Source of the DNA: Cordylochernes scorpioides | Taxonomy: Eukaryota > Arthropoda > Arachnida > Pseudoscorpiones > Chernetidae | NCBI GenBank assembly: GCA_030710605.1 | Contig: CP092870.1 | Location: 20,498,684-20,562,683, forward strand | Length of the DNA: 64,000 nt | Direction: 5' to 3' | Shown: positions 10,446 through 23,034 of the stretch, piece by piece | Layout of the letters: every line of letters starts with the position of its first letter | How positions within the stretch are numbered: the stretch's first letter is position 1 | Program-made: the position numbers and the translations under genes | The notes under the pieces: model-generated | Databases searched by the model: none | Told to the model about the DNA's origin: nothing | The model's input: the letters and a program-made list of their open reading frames with translations, nothing else

Positions 10446-11034
10446 TTAAAAAATAACATGCTGCTGATCACTTGATGAACCCCATGTAACACATGAGGGG
10501 ATGATGTTTGTGGTATTTTCACTGTGATCTACCTCTGTGTTTCAATCTAGAGCACACATTATGTGGCAATCTCCCAGAATGGTGAGAGCCATCCAACATC
10601 CAGATGTTCCCAATTTATCTAGCTTACACAAAATCTTATCTGAAGGACCTTGAGATTGTATGGTCAAAAGGAAGTTTTTGTTTAAAAATTGTTAAATGAA
10701 CTTTTTTTGCCTTATATAGAGAGAGACATTTAATCACAATATTGAAATAAATAAATTATCCAATAAAATAATCCCTTGTATCAGTTAAAAAACATCAGGG
10801 GCTTCCAGGTATGTTTCTTTTAAAAATGATAAGACACAATTTGGATTATAGATTATAAACACAAGGTAAACACATTGGATTTGGTCTTATTACCTTGTGT
10901 TTATTTTAAAAATTTTAATTTACAAATCTCTATGTAGCTTACAGGCACGAGAGCCTTCTACAGGAGAAAACGTGGTACAATAATTGTTTCATACCAAGGT
11001 TCTAGCATATTTGAAAATGCATGCATATGTTTAA

Positions 11035-12561
11035 CCCTTATCTTCAGCTATTTTTTTTTATCTTCCTTTCATAAAATAACACTTATTTCTTTGGATAAGT
11101 AGAATTATCAATCAGTTCAACAGAGAGAGCTATCCCTGCAAACCCAAATAGTTTTAGAGATTAGTCGACCACACTTTGGAAGAGTAATAGAAATATTACA
11201 GCAGACAATTGGTTCACTTCAATAGAATTAGTTGATAAGTTGAAAGAACATGGCCTTACATATTTAGGAACGATGAGAAAGAACAAACCTCAGATTCCAC
11301 TCTAATTTTTCTTACGTAACTGGACGGGTTGGGTTGATTCAACCCACTTATGTAACTTTATGAAATAAGCGCCAAATAATGATTCAAATCAATATTTTAA
11401 AAAATTATTTAATGAAACACAAATGTTAATATACAGATTTTGACTTTTAAAAATTCTAAATATAATCTATTTACAGTTTTCACAAATTATTAAGAAATGT
11501 TTTTTTTTTTTTGCAAATGTTTAGTTGACATACAGAGCAAAGGGTTTTTATTTTCCCCACATTTTTTGATGGGCATTTGTAGCACCTTTTTGGAGTATCA
11601 GATTCTTGTGGCATAGCTTCCTTTGATGTGCTTGAACCATCGTTCTTCTTGAATTGTTGTCTGTAATTCATGTGGCTAGGGCGTTCATCAATCAAGGCTC
11701 TCCCAAGATCAACAATAAAATTACTCCTTTCTTTGTGATCCTTTTTATCATTCTGATAGTTGTGATATCTGGGATATCAAGAGGGCATAAAAAAGTGCCA
11801 ATGGCCATCTTCTGGATCGACGAGAGGTAAAGACCATTTGGTCAATGGTATCTACACCTGTTACATTATAGTCCATTATAATGTCAGGTTTTCCTGTTTT
11901 TTCATCACATTTATTGTAATGATGCATTGAAGATATAAGGACTACCGATTTTCTTTTTTGGGAACATAGAAGACTAAAGTGGTTGTTTCAGAGAAACCAA
12001 AAATAAATGTTCCTGATTCTCTATTAGGGTGCGGTTGAAATTGTGATGGAATCTGAGGTTTGTTCTTTCTCATCGTTCCTAAATAAATATGTAAGGCCAT
12101 GTTCTTTCAACTTATCAACTAATTCTACTGAAGTGAACCAATTGTCTGCTGTAATATTTCTATTACTCTTTCAAAATGTGGTTGACTAATCTCTAAAACA
12201 TATATATATTGGGTTGGCAGGGATAGTTCTCTCTGTTGACTTGATTGATAATTCTACTTATCCAAAGAAAGAAGTATCATTTTATGAAAGGAAGCTAAAA
12301 AAATCGCTTAAAATAGCAACTCGAGTATGAGCCACGAACTAACACTGACACAAAAAAATTCTCATACTTCTGGACAGAATCCGCCCCCACATATAAATTT
12401 AACCCCCCTCCCAAAACTGATATTTATAAATGATGGATGGAAAATGTTTGTATCTCTGTAAAATTAGAATACATGAAAGCTGGTAGCTCTCAGTAAACGA
12501 AAAAAATAAAATTCCCTATTAAAGTTTATGCATGGGTGGAATCAACCCATCCAGTTAAGGG
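11035..12561 (-). mobile_element. Decayed piggyBac-like transposon
   Basis: Bounded by TTAA on both sides (11031-11034 and 12562-12565). Each end starts CCCTTA reading inward, the piggyBac arrangement. The minus strand carries broken transposase pieces. About 12100-12060 reads GLTYLGTMRKNKP, about 12020-11920 reads FIFGFSETTTLVS, and the MDYN/GVDT region is at about 11880-11840. A Cys-rich C-terminus (CYKCPSKNVGK, CSVCQLNIC) lies within 11480-11695. Part of the coding region (about 12040-12290) is duplicated in inverted orientation at 11095-11310. Many stops; inactive. Confidence 0.7.
11480..11695 (-). pseudogene. piggyBac transposase C-terminal Cys-rich domain
   Basis: A 71-codon open stretch with C-x2-C and C-x2-C...C pattern (RCYKCPSK, LCSVCQLNIC) preceded by a PSHMNYRQQFKK segment, matching the end of piggyBac transposases. 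It is the longest open part of the surrounding dead element. Confidence 0.65.
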
Positions 12562-12784
12562 TTAAAATATATATATACAGTTAAATTACTTTTCACAATT
12601 TTATCATGAATACAGTAAAACTCTACTAAAACAAACCTGGGATATAGTAAACATTCCTTTATAATGAACCCCTGAAATAATTCCCATTTTTCAATTTTAT
12701 AATACAAAAACAAGGTAATGAGACCAAATCCAAATAAAAAAATTGTGTATTTATTTGGTCTTATTACCTTGTGTTTATAATCTA

Positions 12785-13206
12785 CTAGCCGAATGACCCG
12801 GGCAACGCCCGTGTTTTGCCCGATTGAATGTTTTGATTCAAATACTATTTGTTACAATTATAAATTGGCGCCTTAAATAATTGCATATGTTAGTTAATAA
12901 CTATAGCCTATGTGCTTTATCTGTCTATGTACTGTTGGCTTCCGTAGGCGTCTCTTACTGGGAAAAAGAAAGAGAGGATTCCATTTGGTTATTATCTAAT
13001 ATATGCATTTATTTAGGGAGCGACCCGCTCCAACACAATAGTTACAAAGACGAAATAGCGAGTGGGGGGGGGGCAAAGGTGGCGTGACCGTAGCCAACCA
13101 ATAGGAGGGCGCCATTCCAAAAAAAAAGCAAACGGTGACAGAGTTGAAAACTGATGACTGATTGTTGATTAGGAGATGAGGAATGACGCTCGTAACTGTA
13201 TATAGA
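12785..13206 (-). mobile_element. Helitron-like non-autonomous element
   Basis: In element orientation (minus strand) it starts TCTATATACAGTTACGAGCG and ends with a GC-rich hairpin (CACGGGC-GTT-GCCCGGGT) followed by CATTCGGCTAG and a host T. TC start, hairpin and CTAG end fit Helitrons. It sits inside a family A repeat (ATAATCTA on the left, ATAATCCAAATTG on the right). Related copies: 16297-16706, 25031-25150 (5' part) and 48505-48763. Confidence 0.65.
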
Positions 13207-13209
13207 ATA

Positions 13210-13737
13210 ATCCAAATTGTGCATTATCAATTTTATAACACAGTAAACTATGGCTATAACGAACAATGGCTATAGTGGACCACAGGTTCAGTACCATTGG
13301 GGTACGCCATAGAGAGGTTTTACTGTACAATATATATATATATATGCTATACGAATACTATATAAATATTAATGGAAACTAGTAGAAATTAAGATGTTTA
13401 TTCATTTTAACAAATAAGGGCATTTAAAAATTGTGATTCAAGTATTGTATTCATTAATAACTCCATTCTTTATGTGGAATATCATATTATTAAAAGGTAG
13501 ATTGGTCATATGTTTTATAATGATGTAAAATGTTTTAGGTTGTTTAAGAGAGTTGTTGCACACAATTTACACAGTGCTATTTGCCACCACGATCATTCTC
13601 TCCTTTCAAGCACCCATCAATACACAAAACTTGAGGAAGTGGAAAGTCTTTGAAGTTGCCAATCATCTATATATATATATATATATTAAAAAACGAAATT
13701 AAAAGATAAAAAGATCAGGTGTAGAAATCAATATTAA
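13210..13737. other. Unassigned intergenic sequence with a pogo-like MITE piece
   Basis: Apart from the family C fragment at 13235-13328 and AT microsatellites, nothing recognisable. Confidence 0.4.
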
Positions 13738-13882
13738 AAATGGCATATATCAGGGAACAGGCTAAATCAATGTTTAGTTGATTTCTGTTCCACCAGATGG
13801 CGCTCTGCCTTCTGTAAAGCACATGTGCTCCTGGTCAGGATATGCCATTTTTAATATATATATATATATATATATATTTAAT

Positions 13883-14066
13883 TAAAAAGGCATATATTGG
13901 ATCAAAAAATTATTTATTTTACCAATATTTCAGCTGGCTGAACGCCAACCTTTATCAAGGTGTTATAACATTTTAAAACACCTTGATAAAGGTTGGCGTT
14001 CAGCCAGCTGAAATATTGGTAAAATAAATAATTTTTTGATCCAATATATGCCTTTTTAATTAAAGA
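13883..14066. repeat. Near-perfect palindrome, family E
   Basis: Arms of about 85 bp (TTAATTAAAAAGGCATATA...CACCTTGATAAAGGTTGG inward) joined by a short TTATAACATTTTAAAAC-type centre. Inside each arm TTGATAAAGG, hairpin TTGGC/GCCAG and CTGAAAT follow each other, a loose variant of the hammerhead-like motif. A decayed single arm is at 47408-47480. Confidence 0.75.
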
Positions 14067-14179
14067 TTTATCTATGGATTGCTCTATTTTCAAAAAATAT
14101 ATATATATATATATTTTTTTTAAGGAGAGAGGCAATTTGGTTATCTTGTGTGTCTTCAATAAAGGTCACTTTTTTTTTC

Positions 14180-14470
14180 ACATGTTAAGTATATTTACGC
14201 AAGTTTGGTCTTAAATACCTATTTCTTGATTTCTCAAGAAGCCTCTGGGACCAAAAGAGTTTTAATTGCAGAGATACAGCCTGCTCCATGCCAACGAGGC
14301 CCAACAGCCCAAAACGTGTTCGTGATTGATTTTTCTTGATTTATCAAGAAAATGAGTTGGCCAAATATCAAGGAACAGGTTAAATCACCATTTAATTGAT
14401 TTCTTTTCCACTTGATGGTGCTCTGTGCCATCTATAAAACTCTCATATTAGTGGCCAGAATATGCCTAAT
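14180..14470 (+). repeat. Mixed decayed copies of families B and D
   Basis: 14230-14350 matches the internal part of family B (CCAACGAGGCCCAACAGCCCAAAACG, a decayed hammerhead region, then TTCTTGATTTATCAAG). 14360-14470 matches a family D arm (CAGGTTAAATCA, GCTCTGTGCCATCTATAAA). Confidence 0.55.
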
Positions 14471-14599
14471 TTATTTTTAAAGGTCACTGTGTATCAAATA
14501 TCTTTCAGAGTTATTGATTGAATCCTGATATACATGGAAAAAGGTATTAACTACTTCTTTTGTCCAAGTTTTGTCCAGTGTAGATGGGGTAGTAGTTTG

Positions 14600-15760
14600 G
14601 ATATCTGAGTATTCTCTTCTTCTTTCTTATCTCCACTCAATCATATTAGGGTATCAAGTTGTGATCCTTGATGGTGTCTGTTTGACAACCATCATGACTG
14701 GGTGAAGTAGAATGTGTCTGCCTTTGTCATTAAGACTGGGAGCACTACTCAGTGGCAGGCCGACTTAGCTCCAAAAGAAATGGCCACCTCTGACATGAGG
14801 AACAGACGCCATGTGCAGCTGCTCCTAACATGGAGTACAAACGCTGCTCATCCTGTATCCCTGGATCAGGAGCCCTTACAGGGTACTATCAGCTGGGCCA
14901 GCTGAACCCAGATTTTTTAGTGAGCTTGTTACTGCTCCCCCTCCTCCTTTTTCATCCGGGCTTGGGACTGGCAAAGGCGGAGTTTGTATTCTCTTCTCAA
15001 GAGAACCATTCTCTCCAGTTAAAATTTTAATTACAATTTTTTCTCCTATTGCAAAAACCCTGGGTTAATTTCTCTTTAATACAGTAGAGCCTCTTTATAA
15101 AAGTATCTTAATTCTAAAAAGTCCTCTAATTGTTTTTTAACCGGGGTCTATAACAACATAGAATTGAGTGGAGTCATGTTGTTATAACTAATAGGATATT
15201 TCTGTTTCCTCAATAAAAATTTTATAAAGCAAATAGTAATTTGCATAAACAGCATACGACTACTTGTGTGAGTGGCTATTTAATAAAACCAATATTCAAT
15301 AGATGATAAATCTTTGTGTGCCAGAGACAGCTAGACAAACCTTGTTAAATCTGGACTCAAATGTCTATACTGAGAAGTGTGCATATCTTGTTGGGGCTCC
15401 AGTAATGTCTCAGTAAACACCTCTTTATCACAACACACAATGATATTGCCAGACTATTAATTATTTTACAATTTTTAAAGCCATCACTTTTTTGTGGTGT
15501 GGTGGTGGTGTCTTGTCCATGGAGCAGATCAGATCGGTCTGTGCACCCTGATCACAATACCGGCCAACTGAGGTGCCTTGTCCATATATGGAAAGGAAGG
15601 GGGGGGGGGGGGGTGCCATTGCCTCGTTAGTCAGCCACATTTCACACATTTCAGAGTTCCCTGTTCACAGTTACTGTAGTGGCTCGGGGCTCACGACACC
15701 ATACTTCGCCCTACAGGGCAGAAATCACTTTTTTGTATTCTACTCGTAATATTTAAACAA
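14600..15760. other. Unassigned intergenic sequence, partly GC-richer
   Basis: GC content rises at 14700-14960 and 15480-15720. Short ORFs occur in several frames but none has a recognisable domain or splice-supported boundaries. A 15-G run lies at 15600-15614. A weak MITE-like terminus (TACAGTAGAGCCTC) is at 15082. Confidence 0.4.
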
Positions 15761-16296
15761 ATAATCTGGAGAAATCAAATGTAAAATCAACCTTTTAGCT
15801 GGAGTGTTATATAGTAGCAATAATCTTGGCACATTTCACTATATTATGTAGATAAATAATTGCTTGAAAGGTAGGTTAAAGACTGGATAGACTACTGAAT
15901 GAGAAATATATCTGAGCTGGTTTTTAAATTGGTATTGTTTGTCTGAGAGATAATGTTAAGAATATTTATTTTTTACTGAATAATACCAATTTCTTTGTAT
16001 TTAAAACAATTAATAAAAAATAATCTATCACAATGGGTTTGTGTAATTAAATAGAGAAAGGGAAATCTGAAAGCTCCTTGTTTTATCAAATAAAATGTTA
16101 TAGTCACAAGACCAAATAAATAGTGTGTGATGTTTTGGTGTAACAGCATTGTTACTATCTTCAGACAAAAGTACTGAATCCATATTTTAGTTCTTTATCT
16201 CAGTACTTTAGTCTAAAGATGGTAACAACGCTGATAACCGAAACGTCACACACTATTTATTTGGATTTGGTCTTATTACCTTCTGTTTATAATCTA

Positions 16297-16706
16297 CTAG
16301 CCGAATGGCCCGGGCAACGCCCGTGTTTTACCCGATTGAATGTTTTTATTCAAATACTATTTGTTACAATTATAAATTGGCTCCTTAAATAAATGCATAT
16401 ATTAGTTAATAACTATAGCCTATGTGCTTCATCTGTCTATGTACTGTTGGCTTCCGTAGGCGTCTCTTACTGGGAAAATGAAAGAGAGGATTTCATTTAG
16501 TTATTAACTAATATATGCATTTATTTAAGGAGCGACCCGCTCCAACACAATAGTTACAAAAACCAAAAAGCGAGTGGGGGGGGCAAAATCAAAAACAAAG
16601 TGTCTCGCGTAGTGGTGGCGTGATCCTAGCCAACCAATAGGAGAGCGCCATTCCAAAAAAAAAAAAAAGCAAACGGTGACAGAGATGATGATGCTCGTAA
16701 CTGTAT
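16297..16706 (-). mobile_element. Helitron-like element inserted in a family A copy
   Basis: Same termini and body as the copy at 12785-13206, including CTAGCCGAATG at its left border and GTAACTGTAT at its right. The host family A sequence is TTTATAATCTATAATCC; TATAATCTA appears on both sides, which looks like a 7-9 bp duplication and is not expected for a Helitron. Confidence 0.65.
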
Positions 16707-16749
16707 AATCTATAATCCAAATTGTGCCTTATCATAATGTAATAATACA

Positions 16750-17600
16750 TCACATGAAATATTGATTTGGTCATGTTACCTTGTGGTCAACAAATCTCTC
16801 AAAATTTTTCACTATATCAGATATGTAAAACACTGGGCTGGTATCTCATGGGAGTATTGGACCAACAACTCTTCCAGGAAATACCAAAAGACTGCTATAG
16901 CCCATCAACTGAGGCCAGCTGTATTGCCAGCCCAGATGCCAGCTGTGATACACATACTATTTTTATTAACCAAAGTTAACGCCACATTGTAACAAGAAAG
17001 CTTTCTGGCAAGCCCTTCATCAGCTTGATATACATAGTGGTAAACTATACAAGTTTTGGTATGGCATGTTTGTATGAGGAGAATGGCATCATGTTAAAAA
17101 GGATATTTGTGTATTATATATGGTTTAGGCTAAAGGGGAATATACAGTAAAACACCACTAAAATGAACCTACCCTTATAACAAACCTGAAATAATCCCTA
17201 TTTAATTTATAATACAGTGAACTATGGTTATAGTGAACCACAGTTTCAGTCCCATTGGGGTTGATTATTGAAGGGGTTTACCGTACTTTGTGGTTTATTC
17301 CTCTTGGAGCATTTTTTTAATTTCTTGCTTTATTTGATCACACCTGACATTTTAATATTGTTTCAGTCATATTACATTTTTTCCCTAAATGAGAAGCAGA
17401 CACTGAACTGCACTTTAAATCCAAAGATAGGTTTAACACAAAACTCCCATAAAATTTTTATAACTTTATTAATTCTAAGTTGTGTTTAGTGGAATGGCCA
17501 CAACATACAAGTAGATAGATCTGCTCTAGAATAAAATTAAACCCCCAAAATAAAATGGTCGATAAGTGACATAAACCACATATTTCTCACAGCCACGACC
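16750..17600. other. Unassigned intergenic sequence
   Basis: Contains a family C MITE piece (17145-17285). Two overlapping short open frames at 16762-16992 have no recognisable domain. A CTGATGA - GGGC/GCC - GAAAG motif is at 17001-17023 on the minus strand. Confidence 0.4.
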
Positions 17601-17642
17601 TAGGAGCAAATCCCACATGGCTCACTTTCTCTGAATAAGAAA

Positions 17643-17840
17643 TTGCTCCAAAGACCCCCGATTCTTACAAAGTCCCACCCTACCAGTGAGTGCAAGTAAC
17701 CAGATGGTGCTCTGGCACATTTGTAAGTGCAAATGTCAAAATGCTTTCTATATACGGCGTGCACTTACAGTAAAAGCAGTCGCCAACAACTACCAACAAT
17801 GATTATCATGACCTGTACCACAAGTACTAGGGGATAATAG
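17643..17840 (+). repeat. tRNA-derived SINE, 5'-truncated
   Basis: From TGCTCCAAAGACCCCCGATTC to the 3' end ACTAGGGGATAATAG. The tRNA-like head is missing and the body is more diverged than other copies. Confidence 0.75.
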
Positions 17841-18019
17841 TTTTAAAAAATACAAGGTAATAAGACCAAATCCAAATAAATAAATAGTGTGTGACGTTTC
17901 GGTAACAGCGTTGTTACCATCTTCAGATACCGAAACGTCACACACTATTTATTTATTTGGATTTGGTCTTATTACCTTGTGTTTATAATCTATAATCCGA
18001 ATTGTGCCTTATCAGTTTT

Positions 18020-19860
18020 AAAAAATCAATAATTTTTTTCCAAGTTGTTATAGTGCCCTTCAAGTTGGTTCAATTGGTGACTATAGGAACAAAAATTATC
18101 TAATTTGATCTGTTAGTGATCATCACTTAGTTACTCAAGTTTTTTTTAAATTACAGGTTGCATCAACGACTGGACCATAATGCTATGTACTATGGAGAAA
18201 TCAGGACAAAATGGCATCAACCAGGAACAGATTTTTTTGTGCAAATTTTTCAAAAATTATATTCTCCAGTATGTGTTGATGAAAAGTTGGTTCTGTGGTA
18301 GATGTGGACAACTCTGGCCAAATATGTTTGGTTGCAATGTGATGTAAGAAACTTTTATGAAAATTCAAAACTATTATAAGATGCGTATGATTATTTTAAA
18401 AAATTAAATAATATCTACGCCCCTTACTGCAATGGAAAAATTAATGGGAGGGCCTGGCTCATCTTTTATATTGAAGTAAATGCTGGAAAACAATCTGAAG
18501 ATCCAATTTTGTAACAAATACTTCTAAGATAATAAAACATTGACTCTACCAATAGCTAGAAATGTTACATTACCTGCCAGAGTTTGATCGACTATGAAAA
18601 AGAAATACAAAAAGAATGCTAACCCAATCTCTCTAAGCAGTGTTTATGGCTTTGCAGAGAATACAACAATATAACATTCTATACCTTCTCAGGCAGCTTT
18701 TTAAAATTAAAATTTTAATTTACCTAACATTTTTTTTACAAAAATAGTCAAATAACATTAATATTTCTATAAATTCATTTTAGATTTTCTTTTCTGTTTG
18801 AGAAAACCAACCTTTCAGTTTTAATTTTGTTTTTAGTACGGTTATTGAATTGTATATAAGTTGCTAAAATGTATTTAGGCGCAAGTATCCCCCCCCCCCC
18901 CCAAGCTGGTATATCGCGTCCATATGTCAAATAAAATAAAAAATAATATTCCTATGAAAATATCAAGCTCTTTCAATAGAGAACATATTGTGACTTTTTC
19001 CACAATTTGAAAAAAAAATTTTTTTTTTTGTGTCAATTAATGAAAAGGTGACACACAAAAACCATGTTAGGTTCTACCACTTTGAGAAAGGTTGGAATGC
19101 AGCACAGTATTTTGCTAACACAACAAACTTTCTGGCAAAGGAACAATAATAGTTCAAGAAATTTAAATTAGCCAATACATTGGGCGTCACCAAATTTCAA
19201 AGACCAGGCATTATTGGCCACTGTGGAAGGTTTGACAAGACTTCAATGGAGACCATCTCAGAATGTGGTGACCATAGTCCAGGATAATCATTTAGAGATG
19301 TTTTCTTTTGTAAAATAACACAATAATTATGTACCAACCCAAATACAGTGAAACCTCGCTGAAATGAACCTGGGATATTTTGAACCTTTCCTGAATCTGA
19401 CCTTTCCTGATTGTTATTTGTGTCTCTTCTGAGGCGAGGTGCGTAGAAGGGTAGGGTAGTAAGAGATCTCCTTGCCTCGCTTGGTGTAGGAAATTTGAGC
19501 TCTAAATGAATCATAATTTTTATTTTATAACACATTGAACTATGGCTATATAACAAACCATAGCTATAGTGAACCACAGGTTCAGTCCCATCGGGGTCAC
19601 TATAGAGGGTTGTTTTACTGTGTGTTGTTTATAAGTCAATCTTAAACAGGAATCCCACCTGACAGGTTTTGTTGACTGGCAGTAATACGCTGCTGTTAGC
19701 AATAACTTAGGTAAGAGATAAAGAAAAGTTCACCAAACTGCCAAGAAACCCTGATTGAAATACCTTGTTACAAACTGAAAAGGAAAATAAATTACAAATG
19801 TTCACATTTGTGGAAAAGTATTTATTATTTTAATTTAATGTGTTTATATATTTTATTACA
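18020..19860. other. Unassigned intergenic sequence with repeat fragments
   Basis: Holds a copy of the 7105-type palindromic family (18353-18465), a 14-C run near 18889-18902 and a family C MITE (19345-19620). No coding segment recognised. Confidence 0.4.
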
Positions 19861-19862
19861 TT

Positions 19863-19973
19863 GTGTGGACCTTTGGGAGAGGCCGCTGCTCATCATAAAA
19901 CAGCTCGAGGAGCATGGACTCATGGAATTCGTGTAATCTTTACACAAGGGAATAAGAAACAACAACAACATTA
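19863..19973 (+). repeat. LINE 3' end with AAC-repeat tail
   Basis: Encodes the last residues of the LINE protein (GRPLLIIKQLEEHGLMEFV-like) and a stop, followed by TCTTTACACAAGG and a CAA/AAC repeat tail. It matches the end of the copy at 29995-30420. Confidence 0.8.
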
Positions 19974-20208
19974 CTCTGTGTAAACTTCCAATAATTGTTT
20001 CTCTTGTATTTTATCTATTTCAATTGGTGCTTGTCTTAAATAAATTGCTGTGTCATCCTGAAGTTTGTCTTTCCTAATTTTCTAAGTTACAATATTTACC
20101 AATTGGTTTTGAATAGCTCTATAAGGCGAGGAGGCTACTGTGAAACAAAGGTTTGAGCTGAAAGTAAATGTGAATTAAGAGAATATTAGCTGTATTCATA
20201 CTATATAT

Positions 20209-23028
20209 CAGTGTCGGGCAACCTTTTTCGAGTTGCGGCGCACTAAGTTTAATTTATTTTTTTCGCGGCGCACCTGTGGTTCTCACTATAAATTTCCTCG
20301 TAGGTAATTAAAATACAACAATAAATACTAGTAAAAATTTAAACATATATATCACATTTTATTAATTTTCAATATTAAATTAACATAATCAATGCGAGCA
20401 TTGCGATTGTTTTTGAGAGCATATCAAATCAATACGGGGATCTACTTGTGAAAGACAAACGCGCATCTCCTCATCTATCATTTGAAGTCTTTCGCGCTTC
20501 TTAGACTTCATTTCTGTGAGTGTTGAAAAACCTTGCTCACACAGGTAGGAACTTCCAAATGGCAACAATGATTCGATGGCCGCATTACTAAGTTTAGGAA
20601 ATTTGGAGTTTAAGCACAACCAAAACTCAGATAGCTCCTTTTCAGTGAATAGTCTTTTGAAAACTAAATCGTTTTTTAAATCAATTAAGTTTTCTTGCAT
20701 TTCTTCTTCCAGATGTTGAATTTCACAGTGCATAAATGGGTTAACTACCCATTCCATCTTTTCAACGTCCAAGTAAGGAAAATATTTATCAAAAGAAGCG
20801 GATAGTAATGTCAAAGTTTCTTCGACTTCTTTTTTGAAAATAGATTTTAATGGATTCTCTTGAACCATCGGAAAAGATGCAAAGTTTTCTTTAGCAATGT
20901 TTAAATTCCATAAACTGAGTTTTTCCTTAAACGCTTTCAACTTGGTGGAGATAGTGATAATGTTCTCCTGAGCACCTTGCAAATTTAAATTAAGGCTGTT
21001 TAATTTGTCGAAAATATCACCCAAAAATGAAACTCGTAACCACCAAACATCACTCATCATGAAAGGAAAATTAATCTCTTCGTTATCAATGAATGCCATT
21101 ATTTCATTTTTCATTGAAATAAATCGATTTAAAACTTTGCCTTTCGACAACCATCTGACTTCAGTATGAAACAATAAATTTTTATAATCGGAATCCATTG
21201 CTTCACAAAATGTTGAAAAAATTCTCGATCGAAGAGCATTTGATTTGATGTAATTGACTACTTTGACAACTTCATCTAGAGTTGTGACAAGGATGGGAGG
21301 AACCGACTTTGACACTAACATTTCTCTATGAATCATACAGTGAACAAATTTGATATTTGGATTTTTTTTATGACATGTGCTATCAATCCCTTTCTTGAAC
21401 CTTTCATAGCTGGAGCTCCATCCGTACAGACGCTAACACAATTTTCCCATCACAAGTTATACTTCATAACATTTTCATCAACTAATTCAAAAATGTCCGC
21501 ACCAGTCGTTCTTTGTTTTAATTCTTTACAAAAAAAGTAGTTATTCACAATTTTTCCTGTATCGACGAACCTCAAAAATGCCAGCAATTGAGCTTTATTA
21601 CTAATATCTGTGGTTTCATCAAGCTGTATAGCCCATTTTGTTGATGAATCATTAAAAGATTGTTTTATTTGCAACTCAATATCTTCTGACATATCTTCAA
21701 TTCTTCTCGCAATAGTTTTTGATGATAGTGGAATTTTCGTAACCTTCTCCATAGCATCATTCGTTAACATACATCCAGCCACAATTTTTAAAGCAGGCAA
21801 GATAATTTCCTCTGCTTCCGCGTGAGCTTTCTTCTTTCGAGCGATGAGTTGAGATATCATGTAACTAGCTGTTTGAGCTTCATCTGAGGTGGTCATAAAT
21901 TTCTTGAATTTTTTTGATTGCTTTTGAAAACTTGATCGTATATTTTCAAAGTAGCTTATTGGATTGTTCATCTGCTCCCGATGATTTGTCTCAATATGTC
22001 GAAGTAGTTTACTTGGCACCATTGTTTCGTTGCTGAGGGTTTTTTGGCAAATTAAGCAAAACGGCAGTGATGGATCATTAACAGATGGTATAAATCCATA
22101 TTTGAGATAATCTTCAACGTATTTCCTCTTATTTCCAGTTGATATTACTATTTTCTTATCTTCTTTATTTTCGTTTTGATTTTGTTTATCACTGGCACCT
22201 TCTCTAATTAGAAATCTCTCCATCTAGTTTTGAGAGAATTTAGAAAAAACACACAAATATAATAATAAAATGTTTAAATGAAGTTACCTTGAGTTAAAAG
22301 TGAGCGAGAATTTCGTAACAAAAATATTTTTTTCCTTTTTTAACCAACAGATTTTACGGTGTACAAAACTTATTGTGTGAATGTCTGTGTGTTTTACAAC
22401 ATGCAAAAAAAAATGAAGAATTACTACAGCAATACTTTGACGAAAACTCCGAATAAATTTTTAAAATAAATTTATAATTTTTTTTTTTGTTTTCTTTTTT
22501 TTTAAGCTTTGTAGCTTTGAGTCTCTATTAATAAACAGCTGTGACAAAGATTGTAAATGACGGTTAAGTTTGGACATATTATTTTAAAAATTAGGTATTT
22601 TCCCCCGCAGTATGTATTCAACTTTATTAAATAAAGTTGTTTTCGCGGATTGTTTTTTATTAACTTATGATTTTAAATAGGTACGTACCTATTTGCATTT
22701 TTATTTTTTAATAATGGCACGTGCCAGTTATGTACGTCAAGATTATGTACATACGTTATATGAAATATAAAATTATGCAAACTGTTGTAATTATAATACC
22801 AAAATAAGTTTCATATAAAATGAAATTTGCTTTTTTTTAATTTCATTTTTTATATGAAAATTTTTGAAAAAAATTATTGAAATTGAATAAAAATTATAAA
22901 AAATATTTTTTGAAACATTATTTTTAAATTTAACCAAAAGTTCTAAATACCTACAAAAATGTTCGCGGCACACCTAGAATTCTTCGCGGCACACCAGTGT
23001 GCCACGGCACACCGGTTGCCCGACACTG
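20209..23028 (-). mobile_element. hAT transposon, nearly complete
   Basis: An exact 8-bp target duplication CTATATAT (20201-20208 and 23029-23036) and terminal inverted repeats CAGTGTCGGGCAACC define the ends. Subterminal GCGGCGCAC/GCGGCACAC words repeat near both ends, as hAT transposases require. It contains a transposase gene on the minus strand with only two lesions. The intact target duplication and mild decay suggest a fairly recent insertion. Confidence 0.95.
20389..22223 (-). pseudogene. hAT transposase (ZBED/SCAND3-like), two lesions
   Basis: A cut-and-paste transposase of the hAT superfamily in two open pieces: 22223-21450 (257 residues) and 21336-20389 (315 residues). The N-terminal part has a BED-like zinc finger (FCLICQKTLSNE ... 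HIETNH). The RNase H-like domain shows the first catalytic Asp in QLDETTD and the second in CTDGAPAMK. The C-terminus has the hAT dimerisation segment SSYLCEQGFSTLTEMKSK. Between the pieces I see one in-frame TGA (after KYNL, about 21450) and one single-base frameshift just after APAMK (about 21396). Otherwise the frame is continuous. Such domesticated-looking proteins occur in many animals, but the target duplication here shows a transposon. Confidence 0.92.
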
Positions 23029-23034
23029 CTATAT

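Noticed and set aside
15461-15649. Pro-rich ORF over the poly-G tract
   Set aside because: Low-complexity effect of a homopolymer; no splice sites or similarity.
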